64,000 nucleotides of DNA, taken from positions 45,345 to 109,344 of the forward strand of contig NZ_JACJQL010000022.1 in assembly GCF_014696625.1 (NCBI RefSeq), written 5' to 3'. A program made the translations under genes and the position numbers. This document shows, one piece after another, positions 9,190 through 19,000 of the stretch. This DNA is from Nostoc parmelioides FACHB-3921 (GTDB taxonomy: Bacteria > Cyanobacteriota > Cyanobacteriia > Cyanobacteriales > Nostocaceae). Under the pieces are notes generated by a model. It was not told the origin of the DNA, ran no database searches, and worked only from the letters and a program-made list of their open reading frames with translations. Positions within the stretch are counted from its first letter, which is position 1. Each line of letters starts with the position of its first letter.

Positions 9190-10140
9190 TTAAGATGCTT
9201 GTTTGTGTCCTAATTTTAAGAAGATACTTTCTAAATCTTCTTGTGTACAATGAAAGTTAGTTATGGGAATACCGGAAATAATGAGCGATCGCAGTAATTC
9301 TGCACAATCATCTTGTGTACCAGCAAAATTCACCCTGATGCTGTTTTTCCCTGGTATTGTCTCACATTGCTCGACCAAGGGATAATTTTTCAACTCACTC
9401 ATAAGAGAGTCTAAACTACCAGATGTAGATAAAACAATCTGTTGCTGAGAAAGTCTTTGGTAGAGTGCTTGCAGTGAAGCACTTTCTACTAAAAAACCCA
9501 ACTCCATAATCCCTACCGATGTACAAAGTTCGGCTAAATCACTCAAAACATGGGAAGAAATTAATATTGTCATTCCCGCTTCTTGCAACGCTTTAATGAT
9601 TTGCCGAAACTGCATTCTCGCAATGGGATCAAGCCCAGAAACAGGCTCATCTAACAGCAGTAAAATTGGTTCATGAATAATCGTCCGTGCTAAACTTAAA
9701 CGCTGTTTCATCCCCCGTGATAGGGTAGAAATTTGGCTTTTGCGTTTATTTTCCAGTTGTATCAGTTCTAAAACTTCATGTAGGCGTTGAGTCCGGCGTG
9801 GTTCCCGCAAGCGATACAGCCGTGCAAAGTAATCTAAGTAATCCCAGACTGTTAAATCTTCGTATAAGGGATAGTCATCAGGTAGGTAGCCAAGATGACG
9901 CTTGAGATTCGGGTTACTTTTATCAAGTCGTAGATGTTCGCCATTAATATAAATCTCCCCGGTAGTTGGTTCCTCAGCTGCTGCTAACATTCGGATAAGA
10001 GTTGTTTTTCCCGCACCATTCGGCCCAATTAACCCATATACTTCACCCATTTGGATCTCTAAATCAACGTCATTGACAGCAATGTGTCGTTCAAATTGCT
10101 TAGTTAATCCACGGGTACGAATTGCTAATTCTTTTACCAT
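9190..10140 (-). CDS. ABC-2 type transporter ATP-binding protein
   Basis: ATPase of the exporter, 316 aa from the ATG at 10140; a TTG 12 bases further upstream is less likely. Walker A is GPNGAGKTT, the Q-loop YLPDDYPLYEDLTV, the signature LSRGMKQRLSLARTI and Walker B LLLLDEPVSGLDP, followed by the switch histidine in ISSHVLSDL. The C-terminal region of about 90 residues after the ATPase core is usual in the CcmA/DrrA/NatA subfamily. First gene of a two-gene unit with the permease; divergent from the DUF1400 hydrolase across a 616-base space. Confidence 0.9.
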   Translation of the reverse strand: MVKELAIRTRGLTKQFERHIAVNDVDLEIQMGEVYGLIGPNGAGKTTLIRMLAAAEEPTTGEIYINGEHLRLDKSNPNLKRHLGYLPDDYPLYEDLTVWDYLDYFARLYRLREPRRTQRLHEVLELIQLENKRKSQISTLSRGMKQRLSLARTIIHEPILLLLDEPVSGLDPIARMQFRQIIKALQEAGMTILISSHVLSDLAELCTSVGIMELGFLVESASLQALYQRLSQQQIVLSTSGSLDSLMSELKNYPLVEQCETIPGKNSIRVNFAGTQDDCAELLRSLIISGIPITNFHCTQEDLESIFLKLGHKQAS

Positions 10141-10756
10141 AGGGGAACACAAAAAATAAATTATCCGAAATTGATGGCTTGGTAGGGTGAGTCAGTATAA
10201 ATAATTTCCGAGTAACCGATGCAGGTAATGGGTAATAGTGCAATTACCCATTACCCATTACCAGATTCCTCATTTCCTTGTGAGTGAGGAATGTTATCTG
10301 GAAGTCCATAGCTGCTAGAGTGCGACTGTTGTTTAAACACTAACCTACCTTGTGTATACAGATTGTGCCAGTTCTGTTTCGGAAATTGAAACTGATTCTA
10401 GATTGTCAGTGATCATAAGCTTCCTTGGGATAGATGTAATTAAGAGACATAATGATTAGTGTGACTATTTAGCACGATTGATAATGCAAGTGAGAGAATA
10501 AGAAAGCAAGCGCTTGGCTTATGGTGTAAATGGCATATTCGTGGTCTATCAGTGTGATAATTTCTATCTACTGTTGGGTAAGCAGTGAGAGGTTGTTCTG
10601 TTACTGAAAACTGCCGCGCCACTTGCTACAAGTCTAGAAACTCTAATTAACTCGTGGTTTGGAGGAAAGGCACATTAAACTAAATCAAGAATGACTAGGA
10701 ACTAGCAACTAACACACGCAGTTTGTTTAGACGAGGTAGACAAGCGGATTATTCTC
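10141..10756. other. Divergent intergenic region with inverted repeats
   Basis: This 616-base space separates two divergent genes and should hold both promoters. I see an inverted repeat built of TAATGGGTAA and TTACCCATTA at about 10226-10260, of the kind often found as dispersed elements. The only longer frame (10440-10622, minus) has no start signal or family resemblance and is not called. Nothing else recognised. Confidence 0.5.
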
Positions 10757-12397
10757 ATGAAAAGGTTGTTGAAATATCTGAGTCTAGGTTTATTGTCTAC
10801 TTGTTTTGCCGCTAAACCAGGTTTAAGCGCTGAACGTATCAGTCTTTTTTACCCGCCTTTTGGTGAATTTTCTTTACCTGTTAGTTCGCTAGAAACTTTT
10901 GCCAAGGAAGGGAAGATTGATAGTGATTTACAGTTTTATGCTCAACGTGCAACTCCCGAACAGTTAGCACAACTACGGGAGTTTCTACAACAACGCTTTG
11001 ATGTCACCCCTACTTTCATATCTCAAATTACTTACTCACCAATCGGTGAACAGGTTTTGCAACGCCTGGGAGACATAGTACAAACTGATTCCCGCCGCAA
11101 TGGGTTTTATGCTTTGCGTTCTGCGTTGATTTTATCCGCCGCCAAACCACAGGGTTTCTCAGTTATTAATGTCTTGCGTAATTTTCCCAGTGATAATTTG
11201 CGGCTGAATTTCTCAGAGGGTGTGAGAATAGTTGATGAATTGTCACAATTGACTAAAAATAGGGATAAAGTTGTTGCTTCTCTGCAACAAGGCGCGGTAG
11301 CTCAGACTATTGTTTCTCATGAGAATTTATCTAAACTACCGGATTTACGATCGCCTGGAAAGTTCCGTTGGCAAATTGTCAATTTCACTTTAAATGATCC
11401 TCAGCGCGATCGCCGTTTACCAGTAGATTTATATTTACCACAAGCAAATACAGATACTCAAGGACAACCGCCTTTTCCCCTAATTGTAATTTCTCATGGC
11501 ATCGCCTCAGACCGCTATAGTTTTATTTACTTAGCTGAACACCTAGCATCCTACGGTTTTGCTGTTGCTGTATTAGAACATCCTGGTAGTAATGCTAAAC
11601 GCTTCGAGCAATATTTTGCAGGTTTAGCAAGTCCGCCAGAACCGAGAGAATTTATTGACAGACCTTTAGATATTAAGGTGCTTCTCGATGAACTCCAACG
11701 TTTGGAACAGTCTGATCCCAGGCTCCAGGGTAAACTCAATTTTCAACAAATTGGGGCGATCGGTCAATCCTTTGGTGGTTATACGGTTTTGTCTTTGGGA
11801 GGGGCAAGAATTAATTTTAACCAACTCAACCAGGACTGTAACCCCGACAATTCTAGTTTGAATATATCCTTATTGTTGCAGTGTGAAGCTAATCAATTAT
11901 TGCCACAAGATTATCAGTTGCAAGACAGGCGTATTAAAGCAGTAATTGCCATTAATCCTATTGCCAGCTCCATTTTTGGCGAAAGTGGTATCAGTCAGAT
12001 TAAGCTTCCCGTGATGATGGTAGCAGGTAGCCAAGATATTTTCGCCCCACCAGTACCAGAACAAATTCGCCCTTTTACTTGGCTTCCTAACCCCTATAAA
12101 TATTTAGTCTTAATTGACAACGCCACCCACTTCACTCTCATCGGCGATTCACCCCAAGGTAATAATGTTTTACCTGTACCAAGTGGCTTGCTGGGCCCCG
12201 ATAGAACTGCCGCTTATTCCTATCTCAACGCTTTAAGTGTGGCCTTTTTACAAGCCAATTTGCTCAATCGTCCTGAATATCGCTCTTATTTGCAGCCCGC
12301 TTACGCTCAATCTATTAGCCAAGCTCCTCTGAATCTTAGTATTTTGCAGTCATTAACTGCTGAACAATTAATGGAAATTAGGGGGAGTGGGGAGTAG
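10757..12397 (+). CDS. Secreted alpha/beta-hydrolase with DUF1400 N-terminal domain
   Basis: Predicted exported esterase/lipase-like hydrolase, 546 aa. A signal peptide (residues 1-25, ending GLSA) is followed by the DUF1400 domain (about 26-155; ISLFYPPFGEFSLPVSSLE, FYAQRATPEQL), a cyanobacterial module that usually precedes an alpha/beta-hydrolase domain. The hydrolase starts near residue 215. The oxyanion region is VISHGIASDRYSF, the nucleophile elbow GQSFGG (about residue 338) and the probable catalytic His is in DNATHFTL; an Asp in GSQDIFAPP is the candidate acid. Related to the platelet-activating-factor acetylhydrolase-like group. Stands alone. Substrate unknown. Confidence 0.88.
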   Translation: MKRLLKYLSLGLLSTCFAAKPGLSAERISLFYPPFGEFSLPVSSLETFAKEGKIDSDLQFYAQRATPEQLAQLREFLQQRFDVTPTFISQITYSPIGEQVLQRLGDIVQTDSRRNGFYALRSALILSAAKPQGFSVINVLRNFPSDNLRLNFSEGVRIVDELSQLTKNRDKVVASLQQGAVAQTIVSHENLSKLPDLRSPGKFRWQIVNFTLNDPQRDRRLPVDLYLPQANTDTQGQPPFPLIVISHGIASDRYSFIYLAEHLASYGFAVAVLEHPGSNAKRFEQYFAGLASPPEPREFIDRPLDIKVLLDELQRLEQSDPRLQGKLNFQQIGAIGQSFGGYTVLSLGGARINFNQLNQDCNPDNSSLNISLLLQCEANQLLPQDYQLQDRRIKAVIAINPIASSIFGESGISQIKLPVMMVAGSQDIFAPPVPEQIRPFTWLPNPYKYLVLIDNATHFTLIGDSPQGNNVLPVPSGLLGPDRTAAYSYLNALSVAFLQANLLNRPEYRSYLQPAYAQSISQAPLNLSILQSLTAEQLMEIRGSGE

Positions 12398-13005
12398 GGA
12401 GAAAAGAATTATTGACTGTTGGATGTTGAATGTTGACACTTCGACAAGCTCAGTGCGGCGCTGTTGACTGTTGACTGTTGACTAATAACAATTTCAGTAA
12501 TATTGCTGACGACAAACTAAATAAAATTATCCTTCAAGAATATATTTTTTTGTGTCTTATTTGTGTCTTTCGTATAACAAGTTTCTATTAATTCAAAACC
12601 TTTGATTTAATTGTCAGGGGATCACCACATTGATGACAAAGTATTCATAAAAACTTATATAGAAAAGGATTGTTTATATATCTGATTGTTAACAAATATT
12701 AAGAAATACTTATTAAAGAATATTGCAAGTCCTTGATTTAATTGCTAACGTGTGTAGAAGCAACGATGCTGATGAACGCTCTGATATTAGAAGAGGTAGA
12801 ACCTATGAGCCATATCGATTCAGCCAAATATGTAAGAACTTGATTGCAATCTGCGAACTACAACCAATGCAGATTAGCCCATATATGTCGTTGCTAGAGG
12901 CTAATTGCTGTTGTGACATTGAATGCAACTAAAAATTTGTTTTACCTCACGGTGATTAGTTAACGATGAACTGAGGTAAGACTGGGACTCTGGAGGATAA
13001 AATCC
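12398..13005. other. Intergenic region with TGTTGAC tandem repeat
   Basis: 608 bases without a convincing gene. At about 12417-12484 lie several copies of TGTTGAC/TGTTGAA interrupted by TTCGACAAGCTCAGTG, a typical dispersed-repeat patch. Further right, a short frame at 12723-12932 starts at TTG and shows no family features, so it is not called. A GGAGGA at 12992-12997 is the ribosome binding site of the next gene. Confidence 0.5.
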
Positions 13006-13887
13006 ATGAATATTCGAGGTAAAGTAGCCCTGGTGACTGGGGCTTCCCGTGGAATTGGGCGAGCGATCGCTTTAGAATTAGCACAACAAGGAATACACAG
13101 ATTAATTTTAGTGGCACGCGATCGCCAAAAATTAAGAGAAGTCGCCCAGGAAGTCGAGGCGATGGGGGTTCAAGCCACAACATTGGCGATTGATTTAACG
13201 CAAGCGACAGAGGTAAACATCGCCATAGCGCAATTATGGCGCAATTACGGCCCCATTCACTTACTGGTTAATTGTGCCGGCGTTGCATACCAAAGTTCAT
13301 TCTTGCAATCAAAACTTCCCCAGGTGCAAGAAGAACTTTCTGTGAACTTACTGGGAATGTATACCCTCACTAGCCTCATCGCCAAACGCATGGCAAGCCA
13401 AAGACAAGGAACCATTATCAATGTTTCCAGCTTAATGGGGAAAGTGGCTGCACCAACAATGGCGACTTATTCAGCCACAAAGTTTGCTATTTTAGGCTTT
13501 ACTCAAGCCTTGCGCCGTGAACTCGCTGAGTACAACATCCAGGTAAAAGCCTTGTTACCATCCCTCACCGACACGGATATGGTGCGTGACTTAAAACTAT
13601 TTCGCTGGGTGATTCCCATGACACCCCAGGAAGTGGCCAAAGCACTAATTGCTGGACTAGAAAAAGATGCACCAGAAATTTTAGTAGGATGGCAAAGTCA
13701 TTTAGCCGTGTGGTGTCAACGTTTAGCCCCTTGGTTACTGGAATTGGTTTTAAAAATTGCCACGCCACCAGCTATTAAACCACAACAATCTGACGAAAAC
13801 TTGAGCTTTTGGACAAAAATCCAGCGTGTTGGGGATTTCTTATTTTCTGGAAACAAGTTTCCCTTTGTATTCGCCCGCAAAACCTAA
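13006..13887 (+). CDS. Short-chain dehydrogenase/reductase
   Basis: NAD(P)-dependent oxidoreductase of the classical SDR family, 293 aa. The start is fixed by GGAGGA eight bases upstream. The cofactor motif TGASRGIG is at about residues 12-19, the NAG-type motif is NCAGVA, and the catalytic Ser-Tyr-Lys lie in NVSSLMG and YSATK. The C-terminal 60-70 residues are an extension beyond the SDR core. I checked for HetN, the heterocyst-pattern SDR: its RGSGR peptide is absent here (RQGT occupies the equivalent place), so that name is not used. Substrate unknown. Confidence 0.88.
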   Translation: MNIRGKVALVTGASRGIGRAIALELAQQGIHRLILVARDRQKLREVAQEVEAMGVQATTLAIDLTQATEVNIAIAQLWRNYGPIHLLVNCAGVAYQSSFLQSKLPQVQEELSVNLLGMYTLTSLIAKRMASQRQGTIINVSSLMGKVAAPTMATYSATKFAILGFTQALRRELAEYNIQVKALLPSLTDTDMVRDLKLFRWVIPMTPQEVAKALIAGLEKDAPEILVGWQSHLAVWCQRLAPWLLELVLKIATPPAIKPQQSDENLSFWTKIQRVGDFLFSGNKFPFVFARKT

Positions 13888-13966
13888 CGTCAATCTCTAA
13901 TTAGTTCCCAAATTCCCTCAGTCACAAGCTGATGGAATTTTTTGGCGACATCACACTAATTCAAAT

Positions 13967-14034
13967 TGGTATTACGAATTACGAATTACAAATTACGAAT
14001 TAACAATGACCCATTACCAATTACCATAATCAAT
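13967..14034. repeat. Short tandem repeats, ATTACGAATT and ATTACC types
   Basis: Several copies of ATTACGAATT followed by CCATTACCAATTACC lie between the SDR gene and the GH57 gene. They can be read through in the frame of the next gene, which is why a longer upstream extension of that gene is not believed. Confidence 0.75.
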
Positions 14035-14058
14035 ACTCATTGTTGCGGAGCAACTAAA

Positions 14059-15555
14059 ATGCTGTCCTTACAAAATACTCCCTTGCCAGAAATGATTGAT
14101 GGTTTGCCAAATATATCTGGTTGGGAGGCTGAGGTTCTCTCTGTTGTTAACAATGATGCGCCAGTCTTCTTACCCACAACGAATATTAAGTTAGAAGATG
14201 TGAATGCAGTATTTGCGATCGCTCTACATATGCACCAACCAACTATACCAGCAGGTGATGGTGGTGAACTGATCAGCAATCTGCAATATATGTTTGCACA
14301 TCCCCACGAAGGCGACAACCACAACGCCGGGCCTTTTGCCTATTGTTACAGCCGTATGGGGGAATTCATCCCCGAACTTGTCAGCCAAGGTTGCAATCCC
14401 CGCGTGATGTTGGATTACTCTGGTAATCTCCTGTGGGGACTCCGACAAATGGGGCGCAATGATATCCTAGATAGTCTCAAGGGCGTTACAAGCACCGTAG
14501 GCGATCGCACATATCAACCTCACGTAGAATGGCTAGGGACAATGTGGGGTCATGCTGTTGTTCCTTCCACACCAATCAAAGATATTAAATTACATATTTT
14601 GGCATGGCAACAACATTTTGCAGCAATTTTTGGCTGGGGAGCATTAGCCAGAGTTAAAGGTTTTTCTCCGCCAGAAATGCACCTCCCAAATCACCCTGAT
14701 ACATTATTTCAATTTGTCAAAGCCCTCAAAGAATGCGGTTATCGTTGGTTACTTGTCCAAGAACACACTGTAGAAACAATCGACGGGCAATCTCTAATTG
14801 ATAGACATTTACCCCATCGTTTGATTGCCAGAAATTCTCAAGGTGAAACTATTAGTATCATTGCCTTAATTAAAACCCAAGGTTCTGATACTAAATTAGT
14901 TGCTCAAATGCAGCCATACTACGAAGCGAAAACTTTATCAAAGCGTCGATTAGGCAATGTAGAAATTCCTCCCATAGTTAGTCAAATTGGTGATGGTGAA
15001 AATGGCGGCGTGATGATGAATGAATTTCCCAGCGCCTTCAAACAAGCATGGTGGGATATGGTAAATCATGGTGGTGGAAAATCTGGTGTTGTGGGGGTAT
15101 GTGGCACAGAATATTTAGAGTTAATTGCTGCGGCTGGTGTCAAATCTGAAGACTTTCCCTGTTGTCAGCCAATGGGACAACATCAAATCTGGCAGAAAGT
15201 CTCGCCAGACAATCATCAACCGGAAGCTGTGGAGAATGCCATTCAAGAAATCAAGCAAGTTAATCCTAATTTTCATGTAGAAGGAGCTTCTTGGACTAAT
15301 CATATCAGTTGGGTGAGGGGATACGAAAATGTTTTATCTCCTATGTATGAATTAAGTAGTTTATTTCATCAAAAGTTTGATAATTTATTACTCAATGATT
15401 CATCTTCATCTATTACCAAACAAGCTGATTATCGCCAAGCACTGTTATACAATCTTCTTTTACAGACAAGCTGTTTTCGCTATTGGGGGCAAGGTGCTTG
15501 GACTGATTACGCCCGTGAAATTTATCAACGTGGTAAGAGTTTGTTGACATCATGA
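14059..15555 (+). CDS. Glycoside hydrolase family 57 protein
   Basis: Putative alpha-glucan-active enzyme, 498 aa from the ATG at 14059, which has GGAG nine bases upstream. An in-frame start further upstream would translate tandem repeat DNA and is rejected. The GH57 opening motif is LHMHQP (about residue 57), followed by conserved segments including DYSGNLLWGL, EWLGTMWGHAVVP and EMHLPNHP. Family members act on glycogen/starch-like polymers as amylase, transglycosylase or branching enzyme; which one cannot be decided, and the branching-enzyme C-terminal domain is not evident. Transcribed alone. Confidence 0.85.
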   Translation: MLSLQNTPLPEMIDGLPNISGWEAEVLSVVNNDAPVFLPTTNIKLEDVNAVFAIALHMHQPTIPAGDGGELISNLQYMFAHPHEGDNHNAGPFAYCYSRMGEFIPELVSQGCNPRVMLDYSGNLLWGLRQMGRNDILDSLKGVTSTVGDRTYQPHVEWLGTMWGHAVVPSTPIKDIKLHILAWQQHFAAIFGWGALARVKGFSPPEMHLPNHPDTLFQFVKALKECGYRWLLVQEHTVETIDGQSLIDRHLPHRLIARNSQGETISIIALIKTQGSDTKLVAQMQPYYEAKTLSKRRLGNVEIPPIVSQIGDGENGGVMMNEFPSAFKQAWWDMVNHGGGKSGVVGVCGTEYLELIAAAGVKSEDFPCCQPMGQHQIWQKVSPDNHQPEAVENAIQEIKQVNPNFHVEGASWTNHISWVRGYENVLSPMYELSSLFHQKFDNLLLNDSSSSITKQADYRQALLYNLLLQTSCFRYWGQGAWTDYAREIYQRGKSLLTS

Positions 15556-15591
15556 TTTTATTTAGATGACTATTTATAAAGTAAATCTAAG

Positions 15592-16011
15592 AGGATGTTT
15601 GAAAAGTCGGAAAGGTGGTAAAAAAGCTCTCTCAGTATAAGCTGTGATTCGTTGGATTGTACAGGTAGTTTTGCGCCCAGAACAAACCAAGGGATTTGTC
15701 TTGCTCAAAAAACGTTGGGTAGTAGTTCACCAACCCAAAATTGCTGGGCTAGGGCAAGCAGGGGGAGCAGGGGAAGCAGAGGGAGCAGGGGGAGAAAGAG
15801 ATTTTTTTTGCTGCTATTAACCTTGCAAAGTTCTCTTGGCAGACTAGTAGTAGAACGCAATGCATGGATGGTTGATGGGCTGTCGCCGTTTGGTCAGAGA
15901 TTATGAATTATTGCCTGAAACTTCTGAAACTTTTATCTACCTTGCCATGATCCGTATTATGGTTAGGCGACTTGCCTAAATTTTGACTGCCAAAAACTTT
16001 TCAAACACCCT
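15592..16011. mobile_element. Internally deleted IS5-family element with intact ends
   Basis: A 420-base element bounded by inverted ends AGGATGTTTGAAAAGT (15592-15607) and ACTTTTCAAACACCCT (15996-16011), differing by one base, and flanked on both sides by the direct repeat CTAAG (15587-15591 and 16012-16016). Inside is the C-terminal part of an IS5-type transposase in pieces. The ends and target duplication suggest it moved or was deleted as a unit; it could still be mobilised in trans by a full-length relative. Confidence 0.75.
15650..15979 (+). pseudogene. IS5-family transposase fragment
   Basis: Broken transposase C-terminus. One frame reads RWIVQVVLRPEQTKGFVLLKK then RWVV; after a patch of AGGGGGAGC-type tandem repeats (about 15759-15794) a second frame reads RRLVRDYELLPETSETF, IYLAMIRIMVRRLA and stop. 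These match the end of IS5-type transposases (RRWVVERTF...RRL.KDYE.LPETSE..IY.AMIRIM.RRL). The N-terminal two thirds with the catalytic DDE residues are missing. Confidence 0.75.
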
Positions 16012-16042
16012 CTAAGTCTCTGATTAACTCAGCCCTGCTGGG

Positions 16043-19000
16043 TCATTTTGCATGGTTTAGTCTAAACTCCAGTAAAGATTCTAGGGCTGCTAATTCTGCT
16101 GTGATTGACGTTTCAATTTTCTGTTCAGAGATAACATCTGAAAGGCTTATATCCGGCTGTTCATTCATTGCGGAAATTACAGTTTCCTGTGGTAATAACT
16201 GAGTGGCAATATATTCCGCTAAAGCCTGAATGGTCGGATGTTCAAACAACACTGTAGAAGGAATCGTTTGCTGTAAGCTTGTTTCTAAACGACTCCGCAA
16301 CTCTACCATCATCAGTGAATCCATGCCCATATCAAAAAATCCTAACTGCACATCTGGTAGGTGAGAAGAGGACGCACCTAAAACTTGACTTACTTCTGTT
16401 TGTAGGTAATTTCTCAAATAGGAAATACGTTCTTTGATTCCTAAAGATTGGATGTGTTGGATTAGCTGAGATATTTGATTTTCTAATGTAGTATTTGCGG
16501 TAGACTGATAAAAATCTGCCAAGAAAGTTGAGGATAATTTCTGTTTAAGCAATTCTGACCAATTAATAGGAATTACCCCTACTTGTATAGAAGATTGAGT
16601 GAGGAGAAATTCTAAAATATCTATACCTTGGTCGGGAGTAATTTCACCGATACCCTTTGAACTCATCTGATTAGAAACTTGTCTTTTTGCGGCTGCACCA
16701 ATATCAGACCATACGCCCCAATTTATACTCAGTGCTGGTAATCCTTGGTGGCGGCGATATTGGGCTAAAGCATCGAGAAAGGTATTTGCAGCTACGTGGT
16801 TCGCCTGTCCTGGAGAACCTAACAGGGAAGCTGCGGAGGAAAACATGATGAAATAATCTAAGGGGATATCTTGGGTTAATTGATGGAGATTCCACGCGCC
16901 TGTGACTTTGGGATTCATGACACGGTGCGATCGCTCTGGAGTTAATTGCTGTAAAATGCCATCATCTAAAACTCCGGCGGCGTGAATCACTCCCCGTAAA
17001 GGAGGATGGTTTTCCTGAACATCTGTCAAAACTGCTGCTAGTTGGTCTTTTTGGCTGACATCTGCCTGAGTTATGATAACTTTCGCCCCGGTTGCTTCTA
17101 AGGCTTGAATTTGTTGCTGTGCGGCTATATCTGGTTGGTTACGTCCCAACAATACGAGATGCTTTGCACCTTTTTCTACCAACCAACGGGCTACACGCAA
17201 ACCTAAACCGCCCATTCCCCCTGTGATTAAGTAAGTTGCTTGGGGTTGTACTAACTCTGTTGGTGTGTGGGTAATGACAATTTTGCCGATGTGTCGGGCT
17301 TGTTGCATCATCTGCAACGCTTCTACTATTTTGGTGGCGGGGAAAATGGTTTGAGGATGCGATGACCTACGGTCGGTCGGAGACCAACGCAATTCTCCCC
17401 TTTCAAACTCTGCCATGAGACAATGTAACAAGGTTTGGATTGTCTGGGGTTGTTGTTGAGCAACACTCATCAAATCCACCAAATGATAAGCCACATCAGG
17501 CTTGACTCCAGCAACTTGTTGTGCATTCCACACTCCCCGTTTACCAATTTCAATAAATTGTCCTTGGGGTTGAAGTACCGATAAACTAGCCGGGATAAAT
17601 TCACCAGATAGGGAGTTAAATACAATATCAACTCCTTCCCCTTGGGTGATTTTGTGAATTTCCTCAGCAAAATCCAAGGTACGAGAGTTAAAGATATGTT
17701 GCACACCTAAAGCGCGTAAAATCTCCCATTTCCCAGGACTAGCTGTTGCAAAGACTTCTAACCCTGCTTGTTGGGCGATTTGCAAAGCAGCCATTCCTGT
17801 TCCCCCAGTCGCCGCGTGAATGAGGATGCGTTTTCCTGGTTGAATTTTGGCAACTTCCCGCAAAGCATAGGTAGCCGTGAGGAAATTGGCGGGAATTGTC
17901 GCAGCAGCAGCAAAACTCAAGGAATCTGGTTTTTTAATTACATAATTAGCGTTAGTTGTCACATATTGACTAAAACTATCAGCCGCCAGTGCAACAACAG
18001 CATCACCCACATTTAAATGTGTGACTCCTTCACCAACGGCGACAACTTCACCGGCACATTCTACACCAAACCAATTACGTTCAAAAGATAGTAATCCTAA
18101 AGCGTCGAGAACATCAATAAAATTTAAGCCGGTGGCTTTTACTTGAATTTCTACCTCTCCAGGTTGGGGTTGACGACGGGGTGAAGATTGCCATTTTAAG
18201 GATGCAATTACACCACGTTTAGCAATAGTTAAACGGTAAGGTTCATCGGGGAGAATTTGATAATTGCAGCGAGTTAATCTGGCTACCTTACGTTCAGATT
18301 TGTGTAAGGTAATTTGTGCTTCTTCCCCAGGATGGGTAATTTCGGTGACGAGGTTTTTAAATTGGGTAAACAGTTCTTGTGTGGGATCTAAATCAACACA
18401 ACGACAATTTAATTCTGGGTGTTCTAAACGAATGACTTTACCCATACCCCAAACAGAAGATTGATTTAATCCGGTGATGATGTGGGGATTGACAGCACCT
18501 TGAGTTACTAACCAAAAGTTGATGGGGTAATGTTGGGTTTTAATTAAGGTTTGGACTATGTGAAGAATATTATTACATTCAGTGATATTGTCTTGACATC
18601 CAGCAATATAAATGATGTGTTTGATAGATTGATGCAGAAATTCGCCAATGTTATCTGAAGGTTTCAGGTTAAAAGATGGGAATGATAATTGTTGATTTAT
18701 AGCTTCTCCCCATGCTGGTAAATCTGTAATAATTAAGCATTCTTTTCCCTCTTCTTTATAAGGGGAGGGTTGGGGTGGGGTATTTTGTGCCACGATGACA
18801 CTTTGTTGGGCTAATGCTTCTGAGGGAATTGAATCAGGAGCAATATTTACAACGCTGGTAAAGCCATGTTTTTGTAGTAAACTTTGCCAAGCAGTAGTAG
18901 AAATCAGGGGATGATGGGGGCGTAAATCTTTATCTTGAAAACGCCACCAACCTTCAGTTAAACCAAAAATTAAATCTATCCAAACACTGGGAATTGTCCC

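Noticed and set aside
10440..10622. Minus-strand frame of 60 aa
   Set aside because: No start signal, odd composition, lies in the divergent promoter region.
12723..12932. Small gene, possibly a short signalling peptide
   Set aside because: TTG start, no ribosome binding site; a 12-residue frame (MSHIDSAKYVRT) nearby has GAGGT upstream but no RGSGR motif or other support.
13006..13887. HetN, the heterocyst-pattern reductase
   Set aside because: It is an SDR, but the RGSGR peptide of HetN is absent and the N-terminal sequence is a generic SDR; no heterocyst glycolipid genes adjoin.
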